This document shows positions 7,803 to 17,623 of a stretch of DNA of 23,093 nucleotides, piece after piece. Position 1 is the first letter of the stretch. Every line of letters starts with the position of its first letter. The DNA comes from Bacteroidales bacterium (GTDB lineage: Bacteria > Bacteroidota > Bacteroidia > Bacteroidales > S143-33). A program made the position numbers and the translations under genes. The stretch is from the NCBI GenBank assembly GCA_027083655.1, contig JALWNS010000142.1, positions 1-23,093 on the forward strand, written 5' to 3'. The notes beneath the pieces are model-generated. The model made no database searches, was not told where the DNA came from, and saw nothing but the letters and a program-made list of their open reading frames with translations.

Positions 7803-9137
7803 TTATAATGCAGCACCATAACCATAACGTCCCTTGATGGCACCTCCTGTAATAATACCGTCATAATGACGCATCTTCATGTGAGCATCTATTTGCTGTA
7901 ATGTATCAAGGATAACCCCAACAAGGATCAACAAAGATGTACCACCGTAAAATGTTGCAAATGCCCTGTTAACACCCAATTTCGTTGCAAATGCTGGCAA
8001 GATGGCTATGATTGCCAACAATATAGAACCTGGTAATGTTATCTTTGACAAAATAGAATCAATATATTCTGCTGTTTGCTTTCCAGGCTTTACACCAGGG
8101 ATAAATCCTCCGTTACGCTTTAAATCCTCGGCTATCTGCTGTGGATTAATAATAACGGCTGTATAAAAATATGTAAACAGGATCACCAATATAGCAAAAG
8201 TAAAGTTATACCAGAAACCGGTAAAATCTGAAAATGCCGCACCAATACCACTGAGTGTCTGGGACTTGAAGCCTGTTAACATAACAGGGAAAAACATCAA
8301 TGCCTGTGCGAAGATAATTGGCATAACGCCTGCTGCGTTAACCTTCAGAGGGATGTATTGACGCACGCCACCGTAAACACGGTTACCCACAACCCTCTTG
8401 GCATACTGCACAGGGATACGGCGAACACCCTGGATCAACAAAACAGAGAACATGAAAACAAGGTAAAGGATAACAAGCTCTACGACGAATATTACCAGTC
8501 CGCCTCCAGATACTTCCAGACGTGCTGCAAACTCATAAGACAGAGCCGCGGGCAGACGGGCTATAATACCAATCATGATGAGCAGGGAAATACCGTTACC
8601 TATTCCTCGCTCTGTAATCTTCTCGCCAAGCCACATAACGAAAATAGTACCGGCTGTCAATAAAAGCACAGAACTAATCCAGAACAATCTATAATCCATC
8701 ACTATTGCCGGACCAACTGTATTCTGTAGGTTCACAATATAAGCAGGAGCCTGGAAAAGCAAAATAATGATTGTCAACCAACGTGTATATTGATTAAGCT
8801 TGCGCCTACCACTTTCGCCTTCCCTCTGCAACTTCTGGAAATATGGCACTGCCAAACCCAAAAGCTGGATAACGATTGAAGCAGAGATGTAGGGCATTAT
8901 ACCCAAAGCAAAGATAGATGCATTTGCAAAAGCTCCGCCAGAAAACATATTCAACAACGACATAATACCACCTTCTGTCTGCTGGCGCAAGCCTTCAAGC
9001 TGATGTGGATCTATACCCGGCAAAACAACGTGTGCGCCCAATCGGTATACCAGGATAAATCCAAGTGTTATTAAGATTTTCTGACGTAAATCTTCGATTT
9101 TAAAAATGGTCTTGATTATTTCAATTAACTTTTTCAT
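7803..9137 (-). CDS. secY: Protein translocase channel subunit SecY
   Basis: SecY forms the inner-membrane channel for protein export and insertion, with SecE, SecG and the SecA motor. The 444-residue protein shows the ten-helix layout. It contains the plug and TM2 region (NMFSGGAFANASIFALGIMP, then YISASIVIQL), TERGIGNGISLLIMIGI, the cytoplasmic loop VVGNRVYGGVRQYIPLKVN, and NPQQIAEDLKRNGGFIPGV near 340. Its place between rplO and map is the conserved spc arrangement. Confidence 0.98.
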   Translation of the reverse strand: MKKLIEIIKTIFKIEDLRQKILITLGFILVYRLGAHVVLPGIDPHQLEGLRQQTEGGIMSLLNMFSGGAFANASIFALGIMPYISASIVIQLLGLAVPYFQKLQREGESGRRKLNQYTRWLTIIILLFQAPAYIVNLQNTVGPAIVMDYRLFWISSVLLLTAGTIFVMWLGEKITERGIGNGISLLIMIGIIARLPAALSYEFAARLEVSGGGLVIFVVELVILYLVFMFSVLLIQGVRRIPVQYAKRVVGNRVYGGVRQYIPLKVNAAGVMPIIFAQALMFFPVMLTGFKSQTLSGIGAAFSDFTGFWYNFTFAILVILFTYFYTAVIINPQQIAEDLKRNGGFIPGVKPGKQTAEYIDSILSKITLPGSILLAIIAILPAFATKLGVNRAFATFYGGTSLLILVGVILDTLQQIDAHMKMRHYDGIITGGAIKGRYGYGAAL

Positions 9138-9160
9138 CTCTACGTGAATTACGCGTTTAA

Positions 9161-9607
9161 TTAGATAGTGATAGCTTTGCCATCAAGAGATTCGATTGCT
9201 TGCTTTGCTGTCTTGGAGAAAGCGTGTGCGTAGACTTCAAGTTTTCTAGTTATTTGTCCTCTTCCTAAGATTTTAACTTTGTCGTTCTTTGAAATGATAC
9301 CAGCTTTTCTGAGGACTTCCTCATCTATCTTATCCACTCCCATGCGGTCTGCTACGCGCTGCAGGGTGTCCAGGTTAACTGCGCGATATTCAACCCGGTT
9401 ACGGTTCTTAAAGCCAAATTTTGGCACTCGGCGGATATAAGGCATCTGGCCGCCTTCGAAACCGATCTTATCGCTATAACCTGAGCGTGACTTATGGCCT
9501 TTATTACCACGAGTAGCGGTACCTCCATGACCACTACCCTCGCCACGACCCACTCTTTTTCTTCTTTTTACTGCTCCTTTAGCAGGTTTGAGATTGCTCA
9601 GATCCAT
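9161..9607 (-). CDS. rplO: 50S ribosomal protein L15
   Basis: L15 is a late-assembling 50S protein whose extended N-terminal arm threads through 23S rRNA. The 148-residue sequence has the basic, Gly-rich arm (AKGAVKRRKRVGRGEGSGHG, then GTATRGNKGHKSRSG) and the EGGQMPYIRRVPKFGF motif. A globular C-terminal half contains VKILGRGQITRKLEVYAHAF. It is 16 nt after rpmD and 23 nt before secY. Confidence 0.98.
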   Translation of the reverse strand: MDLSNLKPAKGAVKRRKRVGRGEGSGHGGTATRGNKGHKSRSGYSDKIGFEGGQMPYIRRVPKFGFKNRNRVEYRAVNLDTLQRVADRMGVDKIDEEVLRKAGIISKNDKVKILGRGQITRKLEVYAHAFSKTAKQAIESLDGKAITI

Positions 9608-9623
9608 AATTCAATTTCTTTTT

Positions 9624-9809
9624 TTAATTTTCTACTTTTTCTACTTTAACAAGATGCTTAACCTTATCTACCATCCCCAAAATCTGTGGGGTTGCATTGT
9701 GAACAACACTATGATTTATACGCTTGAGGCCCAACGCTTTTATAGTAAGTTTCTGTTTCTTGGGCACATCGATAATACTGCGTACTTGTGTGATTTTTAT
9801 CTTTTCCAT
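9624..9809 (-). CDS. rpmD: 50S ribosomal protein L30
   Basis: At 61 residues this is the short bacterial L30 that binds 23S rRNA on the 50S surface. Visible motifs are KIKITQVRSIIDVPKKQKLT, LGLKRINHSVVH and PQILGMVDKVKHLVKVE. It lies between rpsE (14 nt) and rplO (16 nt), as expected. Confidence 0.97.
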   Translation of the reverse strand: MEKIKITQVRSIIDVPKKQKLTIKALGLKRINHSVVHNATPQILGMVDKVKHLVKVEKVEN

Positions 9810-9823
9810 TTTTCCTCAGATTA

Positions 9824-10339
9824 TTATCCGTTAAATACTTTATTAAGAGGTACACCACGCTGTTCGGCAATGGTATATGCATCTCTAAGCTCTGTAAGAG
9901 CTTTGATTGTTGCTTTAACTACATTATGAGGGTTTGAAGAACCCTTAGACTTAGCCAAAACGTCTTGTACTCCGGCACTCTCGAGAACGGCACGCATAAC
10001 ACCACCGGCCTTAACACCGGTACCAGGTGCTGCAGGCTTAATCAGAACACGTGCTGCGCCGTACTTAGCCTCCTGCTCATGAGGAATAGTTCCTTTAATC
10101 AGAGGAACCTTAATGAGGTTTTTCTTGGCTTTTTCTACAGCTTTGGCTATTGCTGCAGTCACTTCTTTAGCCTTACCCAGTCCGTAACCTACTATTCCAT
10201 TTTCATTACCAACAACTACAAGAGCTGAGAAACTGATAGTACGTCCGCCTTTTGTAACCTTAGTAACGCGTTTGATAGTAACCAAACGGTCCTTGAGTTC
10301 AAGGTCACTTATATTTAATCTTCTACTTGTTGTTGCCAT
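9824..10339 (-). CDS. rpsE: 30S ribosomal protein S5
   Basis: S5 lies at the mRNA entry side of the 30S subunit and influences decoding accuracy and helicase activity. The 171-residue protein has the double-stranded RNA-binding-like N-domain ([39 protein letters not shown]) and the C-domain ([29 protein letters not shown] segment, [13 protein letters not shown]). The spectinomycin-contact loop around VTKGGRT looks intact. Confidence 0.98.
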   Translation of the reverse strand: MATTSRRLNISDLELKDRLVTIKRVTKVTKGGRTISFSALVVVGNENGIVGYGLGKAKEVTAAIAKAVEKAKKNLIKVPLIKGTIPHEQEAKYGAARVLIKPAAPGTGVKAGGVMRAVLESAGVQDVLAKSKGSSNPHNVVKATIKALTELRDAYTIAEQRGVPLNKVFNG

Positions 10340-10357
10340 ATACTTTCAAATTTAGTT

Positions 10358-10723
10358 TTAGAAAATTAAACCACCTTCACGGGCACCATCGGCAAGAGCC
10401 TTAACTCTACCGTGGTATTTATAACCATTACGATCAAAAACTGCATTAGATATACCAGCTTGCTTAGCCTTCTCGGCCAGAAGCTTGCCAACCATTTTGG
10501 CTTGTTCGGTCTTTGTTTTGCCTTCCAGCTGACCAGCCAATTCTTTAGAACGGGTAGAAGCTGCTACGAGAGTACGTCCAGCTTCGTCGTCTATCAGCTG
10601 TGCATAGATATGCTTATTACTCCTGAACACTGAGAGCCTTGGACGCTCAGGAGTACCATGTATCTTTTTTCTAATGCGACGCTTTATCTTGAGTCTTCTC
10701 TTTACTTTTTCTGCAAGAGCCAT
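10358..10723 (-). CDS. rplR: 50S ribosomal protein L18
   Basis: L18 binds 5S rRNA with L5 and L25 and joins it to the 50S central protuberance. The 121-residue protein has the basic N-terminal arm ([20 protein letters not shown]), [20 protein letters not shown] and the C-terminal [20 protein letters not shown] motif. It lies 29 nt after rplF and 18 nt before rpsE. Confidence 0.98.
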   Translation of the reverse strand: MALAEKVKRRLKIKRRIRKKIHGTPERPRLSVFRSNKHIYAQLIDDEAGRTLVAASTRSKELAGQLEGKTKTEQAKMVGKLLAEKAKQAGISNAVFDRNGYKYHGRVKALADGAREGGLIF

Positions 10724-10752
10724 TTTAGTATGATTTTAAAATAGTTTAAACA

Positions 10753-11313
10753 TTAAGCTGCACCAGACTTACCTTGCTTACGACGGATTTCTTCGCCAAC
10801 AAAGCGAATACCTTTACCCTTGTATGGCTCAGGTGGTCTGAAAGAACGTATCTTTGCAGCTACCTGACCTAGCAACTGCTTATCATAGGATGTGAGGGTA
10901 ACTATTGGGTTACTACGACGTTCCTGCTGTACTTCTACTTTTACCTCTGGAGCTATCTCCATCAAAATATTGTGGGAAAAACCCAAGCTTAAATCTAACA
11001 ATTGACCGTTAACAGTGGCTTTATATCCGACACCTATCAACTCAAGCTGGACCTTAAAGCCTTCGGAAACGCCCTTTACCATATTATTAATAAGAGAACG
11101 GTAAAGACCATGCATAGATTTATGATGCTTAGCATCAGATGGGCGTTTTACACGGATCTCTTTGTTTTCTTTGTCAATCTCTATTGTTATATCTGGATGT
11201 ACTTTCTGCTGTAATGTACCAAGCTTACCTTTGACAGTAACCACATTATTACTGTCAACTGTAACCTCTACACCCTCTGGTATTGGTATGGGTAATTTAC
11301 CGATACGTGACAT
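10753..11313 (-). CDS. rplF: 50S ribosomal protein L6
   Basis: L6 lies by the sarcin-ricin loop at the factor-binding site of the 50S subunit. The 186-residue product shows the two repeated domains: MSRIGKLPIPIPEGVEV at the start, MHGLYRSLINNMVKGVSEGF in the middle and the C-terminal KIRSFRPPEPYKGKGIRF motif. Gene order rpsH-rplF-rplR is standard. Confidence 0.98.
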   Translation of the reverse strand: MSRIGKLPIPIPEGVEVTVDSNNVVTVKGKLGTLQQKVHPDITIEIDKENKEIRVKRPSDAKHHKSMHGLYRSLINNMVKGVSEGFKVQLELIGVGYKATVNGQLLDLSLGFSHNILMEIAPEVKVEVQQERRSNPIVTLTSYDKQLLGQVAAKIRSFRPPEPYKGKGIRFVGEEIRRKQGKSGAA

Positions 11314-11333
11314 ATTACCTTACTTTTTCAGGT

Positions 11334-11732
11334 TTAATAAACATAGCATATAACTTCACCACCGATACCCAAAGCTCGGGCTTCTTTATCGGTCATAACG
11401 CCCTTTGATGTGGACAAAATAGCGATACCAAGACCATTCAATACACGTGGCAATTCGTCTTTACCAACATACTTACGATGGCCAGGTTTACTTACTCGCT
11501 TCAGATTCTTAATAGCAGGGGTATTAGTAATAGGATGATATTTAAGAGCTATCTTAATTGTCCCCTGCGGACCATTGTCATCAAACTTATAACTTAAGAT
11601 ATATCCTTTGTCAAAGAGTATCTTAGTTATCTCTTTCTTCAACTTAGAAGCTGGTATTTCAACTACTTTATGACCTGCTCTGATAGCGTTGCGTATTCTT
11701 GTCAGGTAGTCAGCAATTGGATCTGCGTACAT
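11334..11732 (-). CDS. rpsH: 30S ribosomal protein S8
   Basis: S8 is a central organiser of the 30S platform through 16S helix 21; in E. coli it is also the spc-operon repressor. The 132-residue product has [28 protein letters not shown] and the C-terminal [20 protein letters not shown], then VICYVY. I did not find an obvious helix-21 mimic next to rplE, so autoregulation is not shown here. Confidence 0.98.
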   Translation of the reverse strand: MYADPIADYLTRIRNAIRAGHKVVEIPASKLKKEITKILFDKGYILSYKFDDNGPQGTIKIALKYHPITNTPAIKNLKRVSKPGHRKYVGKDELPRVLNGLGIAILSTSKGVMTDKEARALGIGGEVICYVY

Positions 11733-11753
11733 AACTTTGTGATTTTAAAAATT

Positions 11754-12041
11754 TTACCAACTTGCCTTTTTAACTCCAGGGATAAGTCCCTGAGAAGCTA
11801 AACGACGGAATTCAATACGGTTGATACCGAATTGACGCATATAACCTCGTGGACGTCCGCTGATACGACAGCGATTGCGTACTCTAACAGGAGATGAATT
11901 CTTAGGCAAACGCTGCAACTCAAACATTGCCTGCAAATCTCCTTGTTTAACTCTTTTTTTCAGCTCAGCTCGTTTAGCTGCATATTTCTCTGCAAGACGG
12001 CGACGCTTGACGTCACGGGCTTTTATAGATTCTTTAGCCAT
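11754..12041 (-). CDS. rpsN: 30S ribosomal protein S14 (long, zinc-free form)
   Basis: S14 is in the 30S head near the A site. At 95 residues this is the long C- type: it has an extended N-terminal helix region ([20 protein letters not shown]) and only one cysteine ([17 protein letters not shown]), so the zinc-binding CxxC pairs of the short form are absent. It lies between rplE and rpsH as usual. Confidence 0.98.
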   Translation of the reverse strand: MAKESIKARDVKRRRLAEKYAAKRAELKKRVKQGDLQAMFELQRLPKNSSPVRVRNRCRISGRPRGYMRQFGINRIEFRRLASQGLIPGVKKASW

Positions 12042-12068
12042 AGTAAACTTTGTTTAAATGTTTGACCA

Positions 12069-12638
12069 TTACTTTTTGAAAGGCATTCCAAATGCCTCCA
12101 AAAGGGCATAACCTTCCTCATCTGTCTCGGCCGTAGTAACAAAAGTAATATTCATACCATTAATTTTATAAACATTTTCCAAATCAATTTCTGGGAAAAT
12201 GATTTGCTCTTCAACACCCATGGTATAATTACCACGTCCGTCTAACTTTGCAGGCAGCCCGTTAAAGTCCTTGATGCGTGGGATAGCCGCTGCTATCAAA
12301 CGCTCTAGGAATTCGTACATGCGGTCTCCACGTAAAGTAACACGGGCTCCTATTTCACGGCCGCGACGCAACTTAAAATTGTGAATATCTTTCTTAGCCT
12401 TAGTAGGTACAGCACGCTGACCAGCAATAGCTGTCAGCTCATCAAGAGCCACCTCCAGGATACGCTTGTCCTGGAGAGCCTTACCCAAACCCATATTGAT
12501 TACAATCTTCTCCAAGCGAGGTACCTGCATAACTGACTTATAACCAAAACGTTTCATCAAAGCAGGTACTATCTCTTCCTGATACTTACGCTTGTAGTTG
12601 GGTACGTATTTCTGTTGTTTTGTTTCCTTAGCTGCCAT
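12069..12638 (-). CDS. rplE: 50S ribosomal protein L5
   Basis: L5 binds 5S rRNA and P-site tRNA in the central protuberance. Motifs include [46 protein letters not shown]-like [20 protein letters not shown] and the C-terminal [20 protein letters not shown] choose ATG at 12638 (MAAKETK). It overlaps the rplX stop by one base (TGATG) and is preferable to the GTG one codon upstream at 12641. The resulting 189 residues are somewhat longer than many L5 proteins, mainly at the N-terminus. Confidence 0.96.
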   Translation of the reverse strand: MAAKETKQQKYVPNYKRKYQEEIVPALMKRFGYKSVMQVPRLEKIVINMGLGKALQDKRILEVALDELTAIAGQRAVPTKAKKDIHNFKLRRGREIGARVTLRGDRMYEFLERLIAAAIPRIKDFNGLPAKLDGRGNYTMGVEEQIIFPEIDLENVYKINGMNITFVTTAETDEEGYALLEAFGMPFKK

Positions 12639-12970
12639 CACTTAAGTTCTACTTTATTTGGTGATTTTTTAGAATAACGAACAAGTTTGCCAGTCTCTGG
12701 GTCGCGACGGCGACCTATGCGAGTTGGCTCGCCAGTCTCAGGGCAAATTGGAAGCACATTAGAAATATGAATAGGTGCTTCTTGCTCAACAATATTGCTC
12801 TGCTGATCCTGGCTAGTAGGCTTTTTGTGCTTGTAAACGATATTTACGCCTTCTACAATGACCTTATTTTTCTTAGGCAATACCTTTAGCACACGCCCAC
12901 GTTTACCCTTATCATCACCGGCGATAACTTCTACTATGTCGCCTTTTTTAACATGAAATTTCTTTGGCAT
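12638..12970 (-). CDS. rplX: 50S ribosomal protein L24
   Basis: L24 is an assembly initiator protein at the tunnel exit. The 110-residue product opens with a KOW motif ([20 protein letters not shown]) and continues with [20 protein letters not shown] and a C-terminal segment with [12 protein letters not shown]. Its TGA stop overlaps the rplE ATG by one base, which suggests translational coupling of the pair. Confidence 0.97.
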   Translation of the reverse strand: MPKKFHVKKGDIVEVIAGDDKGKRGRVLKVLPKKNKVIVEGVNIVYKHKKPTSQDQQSNIVEQEAPIHISNVLPICPETGEPTRIGRRRDPETGKLVRYSKKSPNKVELK

Positions 12971-12988
12971 GGCTTTTAGAATTAAAAA

Positions 12989-13357
12989 TTACAATACTTC
13001 AGGAGCTAAAGAGACTATTTTCATATAACCTTTAGCTCTCAACTCACGTGGAATAGGACCAAAGATACGGGTCCCTTTTAGTTCTCCAGCTTTGTTTACC
13101 AGGACGACGGCATTATCATCAAAACGTATATAAGAGCCGTCGGGACGACGTACTTCTTTTTTTGTACGTACGACAACAGCGTGATAGATCTCCCCCTTTT
13201 TGACATTAGATTTGGGGAGGTACTCACGTACACTAACAACGATACGATCACCGATGGTGGCAAAATTTTTACCTGAGCCACCTAGAATACCGATACACTT
13301 AACTTTTTTTGCGCCGCTGTTGTCGGCAACGTTTAACATTGTTTCTCTCTGTATCAT
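12989..13357 (-). CDS. rplN: 50S ribosomal protein L14
   Basis: L14 lies at the subunit interface beside L19 and contacts the 30S subunit. The 122-residue length is exactly typical. Motifs seen are [54 protein letters not shown] and [20 protein letters not shown]. It begins only 2 nt after the rpsQ stop. Confidence 0.98.
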   Translation of the reverse strand: MIQRETMLNVADNSGAKKVKCIGILGGSGKNFATIGDRIVVSVREYLPKSNVKKGEIYHAVVVRTKKEVRRPDGSYIRFDDNAVVLVNKAGELKGTRIFGPIPRELRAKGYMKIVSLAPEVL

Positions 13358-13359
13358 AG

Positions 13360-13626
13360 TTACTTAGCTCTTTCAATTATTTCAACAAGACGCCAACGTT
13401 TACGCCTACTGAGAGGACGTGTTTCCATAATGCGAACGGTGTCGCCTACATGAGCTTCATTATTTTCGTCGTGTGCAAGATATTTTTTACGACGAGTAAC
13501 GAACTTTCCGTATTTAGGGTGTTTCATACGGCGTACCACCTCTACTGTAATGGTTTTATCCATCTTATCGCTAACTACGACACCGACGCGCTGTTTGCGC
13601 ATTGGACGAGTTGATTTGTTTTCCAT
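13360..13626 (-). CDS. rpsQ: 30S ribosomal protein S17
   Basis: S17 is an OB-fold primary binder of the 16S 5' domain. The 88-residue product has [39 protein letters not shown] and [20 protein letters not shown]. It lies 11 nt after rpmC and 2 nt before rplN. Confidence 0.97.
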   Translation of the reverse strand: MENKSTRPMRKQRVGVVVSDKMDKTITVEVVRRMKHPKYGKFVTRRKKYLAHDENNEAHVGDTVRIMETRPLSRRKRWRLVEIIERAK

Positions 13627-13637
13627 AACTCAAACAA

Positions 13638-13874
13638 TTACTTTTTTTTGTTCTTCTTTTTTGGCCTACGCAAATTAGGATTTTCAGCCAATTCACGCTG
13701 ACGCAGCTCGGTTAATAGACGAGCTATCAGGCGCTTTGTATTTCTAATCTCATGCGTATTCTCCAGTGGTGAAATTGCATGAGTAAGACGCAACTGAGCC
13801 AAACGCTGCTTCTGATCGCGAACCATTTCACGGAGCTCTTGCGTTGTGAGCTCACGTATTTCTTGCATTTTCAT
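13638..13874 (-). CDS. rpmC: 50S ribosomal protein L29
   Basis: L29 is a two-helix protein at the tunnel exit, part of the docking site for nascent-chain factors. The core covers residues 1-63 (QEIRELTTQELREMVRDQKQ, HEIRNTKRLIARLLTEL). The 78-residue protein extends past this core in a Pro/Lys-rich basic tail ending RRPKKKNKKK. ATG at 13874 is used; a second in-frame ATG two codons later is an equally possible start. Confidence 0.95.
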   Translation of the reverse strand: MKMQEIRELTTQELREMVRDQKQRLAQLRLTHAISPLENTHEIRNTKRLIARLLTELRQRELAENPNLRRPKKKNKKK

Positions 13875-13894
13875 GAGACCTACGATTTTTTGAT

Positions 13895-14314
13895 TTACTC
13901 GTGATAATCACGACGAACAACAAACTTCGTTCTTACAGGTAATTTCTGGGCACCGAGACGCAAAGCTTCCTGAGCTACTTCTTTGCTAACACCTTCGATC
14001 TCAAAGAGGATACGTCCTGGGGTAACAGGTGCTACGTACTGGTCGATATCACCTTTACCTTTACCCATACGTACTTCTGCAGGTTTCTTTGTCACAGGTT
14101 TGTCAGGGAAAATACGAATCCAAACCTTACCCTGACGTTTCATATAACGGGTGATAGCCTGACGTGCAGCCTCTATCTGACGGGCAGTTATCCATTTTGT
14201 ATCAAGGGCTTTCAAACCAAATGTTCCGAAAGCCAGTTCGCTCCCACGCCATGAGATACCTTTCATTCTGCCCTTTTGCTGCTTACGGTATTTTAGCTTC
14301 TTTGGTTGTAACAT
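13895..14314 (-). CDS. rplP: 50S ribosomal protein L16
   Basis: L16 is needed for the peptidyl-transferase region and A-site tRNA positioning. The 139-residue product opens with [19 protein letters not shown]. It contains [40 protein letters not shown] and [17 protein letters not shown], with the conserved Arg-rich centre. It lies 43 nt downstream of rpsC. Confidence 0.98.
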   Translation of the reverse strand: MLQPKKLKYRKQQKGRMKGISWRGSELAFGTFGLKALDTKWITARQIEAARQAITRYMKRQGKVWIRIFPDKPVTKKPAEVRMGKGKGDIDQYVAPVTPGRILFEIEGVSKEVAQEALRLGAQKLPVRTKFVVRRDYHE

Positions 14315-14357
14315 AGCTTGTTAATTTGATAGTTCAACAAAATTTTGTTTAACAAAG

Positions 14358-15077
14358 TTAACGTCTTGGGCTACGACGTCCACCACGACGTGCACGGCTG
14401 GATGCTGGCTTTGCTTTGTGTGTTTCTGCGCGTGGAGAAAGATCGCGTTTACCATATACCTCTCCCTTGAAAATCCACACTTTAACACCCAGACGTCCCT
14501 GTTTTGTGTGTGCTTCCACAAGGGCATAGTCAATATCTGCACGGAAAGTGTGCAGAGGAATACGACCTTCTTTATATTCTTCGCTACGTGCCATTTCTGC
14601 ACCGTTCAGACGGCCAGAGACACGCACTTTTATACCCTTTGCACCCATACGCATGGAGTTAGCAATAGCAGTCTTAACTGCTCGGCGGTATGCTACCCTG
14701 TTTTCTATCTGACGCGCAATGTTATTAGCAACTATAAGAGCATCAAGCTCTGGCCGTTTAACCTCGTCAATATTAACCTGAACTTCCTTGCCCTTGGTAA
14801 TTTTCTTGAGCTCTTCCTTTAGCTTATCAACTTCCTTGCCGCCCTTACCTATAATCATACCGGGACGTGCTGTCTTAATGGTGACAGTTATGAGCTTATT
14901 TGTACGCTCAATAATAATGCGTGAGATATCAGCCTTAGCCAGACGAACGCGCAGATACTTGCGGATCTCTTCGTCCTCAATAAGATTGTCGGCATAGCTA
15001 CGACCGCCGAACCAATTAGAGTCCCAGCCGCGAATAAAACCTAACCTATTTGCAATTGGATTAACTTTCTGTCCCAT
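14358..15077 (-). CDS. rpsC: 30S ribosomal protein S3
   Basis: S3 lines the mRNA entry tunnel in the 30S head. The 239-residue product shows the N-terminal [20 protein letters not shown], the KH domain with [19 protein letters not shown], and the C-terminal [20 protein letters not shown] and [20 protein letters not shown] motifs. Its tail is very Arg-rich ([14 protein letters not shown]). The ATG overlaps the rplV stop by one base (TAATG), implying coupling. Confidence 0.98.
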   Translation of the reverse strand: MGQKVNPIANRLGFIRGWDSNWFGGRSYADNLIEDEEIRKYLRVRLAKADISRIIIERTNKLITVTIKTARPGMIIGKGGKEVDKLKEELKKITKGKEVQVNIDEVKRPELDALIVANNIARQIENRVAYRRAVKTAIANSMRMGAKGIKVRVSGRLNGAEMARSEEYKEGRIPLHTFRADIDYALVEAHTKQGRLGVKVWIFKGEVYGKRDLSPRAETHKAKPASSRARRGGRRSPRR

Positions 15078-15481
15078 TATTCTTCGTTGTTTTTAGAGTC
15101 TAAAACAATAGTGATATGGCTATAGCGACGGCGAATTGGGAATGCCCTACCCTGAGCGCGTGGGCGGATACGTTTGAGCATTCCTGCTCCGTCTACTGTT
15201 ATTTCTTTTATATAGAGATCTGCATCTTCTATTCTTTCATTATCGTGCTTTTGCTCCCAGTTATTCATTGCAGAGAGCAAAAGCTTACGAATAGGCTCTG
15301 CAGCAGCTTTTTTTGTGAATTGCAAAACATCAAGCGCTTCGTGCACGTCCATGCCGCGAATAAGGTCTGCAACCAAACGAACCTTTCGCGGAGACTGACG
15401 ATAATTACGCAAAACAGCGTAAGCTTTTTTACTGCGCTCTTCTTTTAGCTTTTCAGCGTATATTCTTTTTCTTTTACCCAT
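15077..15481 (-). CDS. rplV: 50S ribosomal protein L22
   Basis: L22 sends a beta-hairpin into the peptide exit tunnel, where macrolide resistance and arrest peptides act. The 134-residue protein has [40 protein letters not shown] and the tunnel-hairpin segment [20 protein letters not shown], which looks wild type. It lies 44 nt after rpsS. Confidence 0.98.
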   Translation of the reverse strand: MGKRKRIYAEKLKEERSKKAYAVLRNYRQSPRKVRLVADLIRGMDVHEALDVLQFTKKAAAEPIRKLLLSAMNNWEQKHDNERIEDADLYIKEITVDGAGMLKRIRPRAQGRAFPIRRRYSHITIVLDSKNNEE

Positions 15482-15525
15482 TTTTTCAAGGATTTAGTTA
15501 TTAAAGCACAAAATCAACGAGTTAC

Positions 15526-15798
15526 TTACTTCTTCTTTTTCTTATCTGCATGACCACGGAATGTACGTGTCATTGCGAATTCACCAAGCTTATGACCTAC
15601 CATATCCTCCGTGATATAAACAGGGATAAACTTCATTCCATTGTGCACGGCAATAGTGTGTCCAACGAAATCAGGGATAATCATAGTAGCACGGGACCAG
15701 GTCTTAACGACCTCTTTACGGCCTTCCTCGTTGAGCTTCTGTATCTTTTTGTATAACTTATAGTTTACAAATGGTCCTTTTTTTAGTGAACGAGCCAT
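15526..15798 (-). CDS. rpsS: 30S ribosomal protein S19
   Basis: S19 pairs with S13 in the 30S head and touches the A-site finger of 23S rRNA. The 90-residue protein has [60 protein letters not shown] and [11 protein letters not shown]. The order rplB-rpsS-rplV is standard. Confidence 0.98.
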   Translation of the reverse strand: MARSLKKGPFVNYKLYKKIQKLNEEGRKEVVKTWSRATMIIPDFVGHTIAVHNGMKFIPVYITEDMVGHKLGEFAMTRTFRGHADKKKKK

Positions 15799-15819
15799 AG
15801 TTCAAAAATTTAGTTTACT

Positions 15820-16656
15820 TTACTTTCTCTTCTTAGATTTACGACGCTCAATAATAAGCTTAGTAGAAGGCTTCTTAGGATTACGGGTCTTTTTACCCTT
15901 AGCGTAAAGACCCTTACGAGAACGTGGATGACCACCAGAAGCCTTACCTTCACCACCACCCATTGGGTGATCGACAGGGTTCATAGCAACGCCGCGAACA
16001 CGTGGACGGCGACCACGCCAACGGTTACGACCAGCTTTACCTACTTTCTCTAGGAAATGTTCAGGGTTAGAAACCTGACCTACAGTAGCTTTGCAGCTGG
16101 TCAAAACTTTTCGGATTTCTCCCGAAGGCATCTTAAGAATAGCATACTTTCCTTCACGAGCAACCAGCTGGGCATAAGTACCAGCACTACGAGCAATCAT
16201 ACCACCTTTACCGGGATAAAGCTCGATATTATGAATAATTGTACCCAGTGGTATCTCGTCCAGATAAAGAGTATTACCTACCTCGGGAGCTACACCACGG
16301 CCAGATAGGATTTCCTGGCCTACCTTCAAACCTTTAGGCGCAAGTATGTAGCGCTTTTCACCATCTTTGTAAACAACTAGAGCAATACGTGCGCTACGGT
16401 TTGGATCGTATTCTATAGACTTAACAATACCAGGGATACCTTCTTTATCACGCTTGAAATCAATAATACGATAACGACGCTTGTGTCCGCCACCTATATA
16501 ACGGGCGGTCATGCGTCCCTGGTTGTTACGACCACCTGACTTGCGCAATCCTTTTGTCAGAGACTTTTCAGGTGTAGTCTTGGTTATATCCTCAAAAGTA
16601 ATTGCTACTCTATGTCGTTGACCTGGTGTTACAGGCTTTAACTTTTTAATTCCCAT
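15820..16656 (-). CDS. rplB: 50S ribosomal protein L2
   Basis: L2 is required for subunit joining and peptidyl-transferase activity. The 278-residue product contains [20 protein letters not shown] at 41-60, the SH3-like core ([20 protein letters not shown]) and the C-terminal [20 protein letters not shown]. The latter includes H230, the counterpart of the universally conserved histidine H229. It lies 12 nt after rplW. Confidence 0.98.
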   Translation of the reverse strand: MGIKKLKPVTPGQRHRVAITFEDITKTTPEKSLTKGLRKSGGRNNQGRMTARYIGGGHKRRYRIIDFKRDKEGIPGIVKSIEYDPNRSARIALVVYKDGEKRYILAPKGLKVGQEILSGRGVAPEVGNTLYLDEIPLGTIIHNIELYPGKGGMIARSAGTYAQLVAREGKYAILKMPSGEIRKVLTSCKATVGQVSNPEHFLEKVGKAGRNRWRGRRPRVRGVAMNPVDHPMGGGEGKASGGHPRSRKGLYAKGKKTRNPKKPSTKLIIERRKSKKRK

Positions 16657-16668
16657 TGTTCAACAAGA

Positions 16669-16968
16669 TTAAATTTGACTAAAGAAATCAATTGAATCAC
16701 CTTCCGCTAAAGTAACAATAGCTTTTTTGAAGTGATTAGTACGTCCGTAAATAATGCCAGACTTGGTGTACTTACGTCTGACTTTCCCTCTGTAATTCAT
16801 TGTGTTAACATCAACAACACGCACCCCATAAAACTGCTCAACAGCCTGTTTGATCTGAAGCTTATTAGCCTTTGGATTAACTACAAAGGCATATTTGTTA
16901 AGCTTCTCTCCCTGTTGAGTCATTTTCTCAGATACTATAGGGCGCAACAGTATGTCGTTAATCTCCAT
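16669..16968 (-). CDS. rplW: 50S ribosomal protein L23
   Basis: L23 at the tunnel exit is the main contact for trigger factor and signal recognition particle. The 99-residue product has LLRPIVSEKMTQQGEKLNKY, FVVNPKANKLQIKQAVEQFY and GVRVVDVNTMNYRGKVRR. It lies 17 nt after rplD and 12 nt before rplB. Confidence 0.97.
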   Translation of the reverse strand: MEINDILLRPIVSEKMTQQGEKLNKYAFVVNPKANKLQIKQAVEQFYGVRVVDVNTMNYRGKVRRKYTKSGIIYGRTNHFKKAIVTLAEGDSIDFFSQI

Positions 16969-16985
16969 CGTAGTGTCGTTTTTAA

Positions 16986-17615
16986 TTATTTGTCGTAATT
17001 TTCGTTGATGTAATTAATTGAGCTCTCGGTAAATACAAGATGCTTATAACGCAATATACTGTAAGTGTTGAGCTTATAAACCTCAATTACATCTGTGTCT
17101 TTCAAATTACGGGCGGACAAATATACATTTTTATCGTTAGAATGTAAAACAATTAGTGACTTTTTTTCAGGTATGTTAAGATTATTTCTAATTTCCACCA
17201 TCTTCTTAGTCTTAGGCTGGTCGAAAGTGAAATCTTCGACAACAATAATCTCTCCGTCGCGCATCTTGTATGTTAGAGCTGATTTACGAGCTAAGAGCTT
17301 AAGCTTGCGGTTAACCTTCTGGAAATAGTCGCGAGGACGAGGACCAAAAACACGGCCACCACCTCTCAACAGTGGGCTTTTGATATCGCCACGACGGGCA
17401 TTACCAGTACCCTTCTGACGGTAAAGTTTACGGGTACTACCTGTTATCTCGCTTCTCTCTTTAGCTTTGTGGGTACCCTGACGACGGTTTGCCAAAATAG
17501 CTTTAACGTCAAGGTAAATGGCGTGATCATTAGGCTCAATATTAAAGATTGAATCTTTGAGCTCAATTGTTTTGCCCGTATCCTGACCTTGAATATTTAA
17601 TACTTTTACTTCCAT
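16986..17615 (-). CDS. rplD: 50S ribosomal protein L4
   Basis: L4 reaches into the exit tunnel opposite L22 and represses the S10 operon in enterobacteria. The 209-residue product has [20 protein letters not shown], the tunnel loop [20 protein letters not shown] and [20 protein letters not shown]. The macrolide-associated loop appears intact. It is 8 nt after rplC. No S10 leader of the enterobacterial kind could be recognised upstream of rpsJ, where the gap to fusA is only 20 nt. Confidence 0.97.
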   Translation of the reverse strand: MEVKVLNIQGQDTGKTIELKDSIFNIEPNDHAIYLDVKAILANRRQGTHKAKERSEITGSTRKLYRQKGTGNARRGDIKSPLLRGGGRVFGPRPRDYFQKVNRKLKLLARKSALTYKMRDGEIIVVEDFTFDQPKTKKMVEIRNNLNIPEKKSLIVLHSNDKNVYLSARNLKDTDVIEVYKLNTYSILRYKHLVFTESSINYINENYDK

Positions 17616-17623
17616 TGTCTATC

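Noticed and set aside
12636..12641. GTG start one codon upstream for rplE
   Set aside because: The ATG at 12638 gives a normal L5 N-terminus and a one-base TGATG overlap with rplX, a common coupling arrangement.
14353..14360. TAACTTTG on the minus strand, matching the -7 consensus, at the rpsC/rplP junction
   Set aside because: No TTG or TTTG lies at a suitable distance upstream, it overlaps the rpsC stop codon, and such 6-base matches are common by chance in A/T-rich spacers.
14321..14602. 93-codon minus-strand frame inside rpsC
   Set aside because: It is an alternative frame of the 3' half of rpsC, which encodes conserved S3 sequence throughout.
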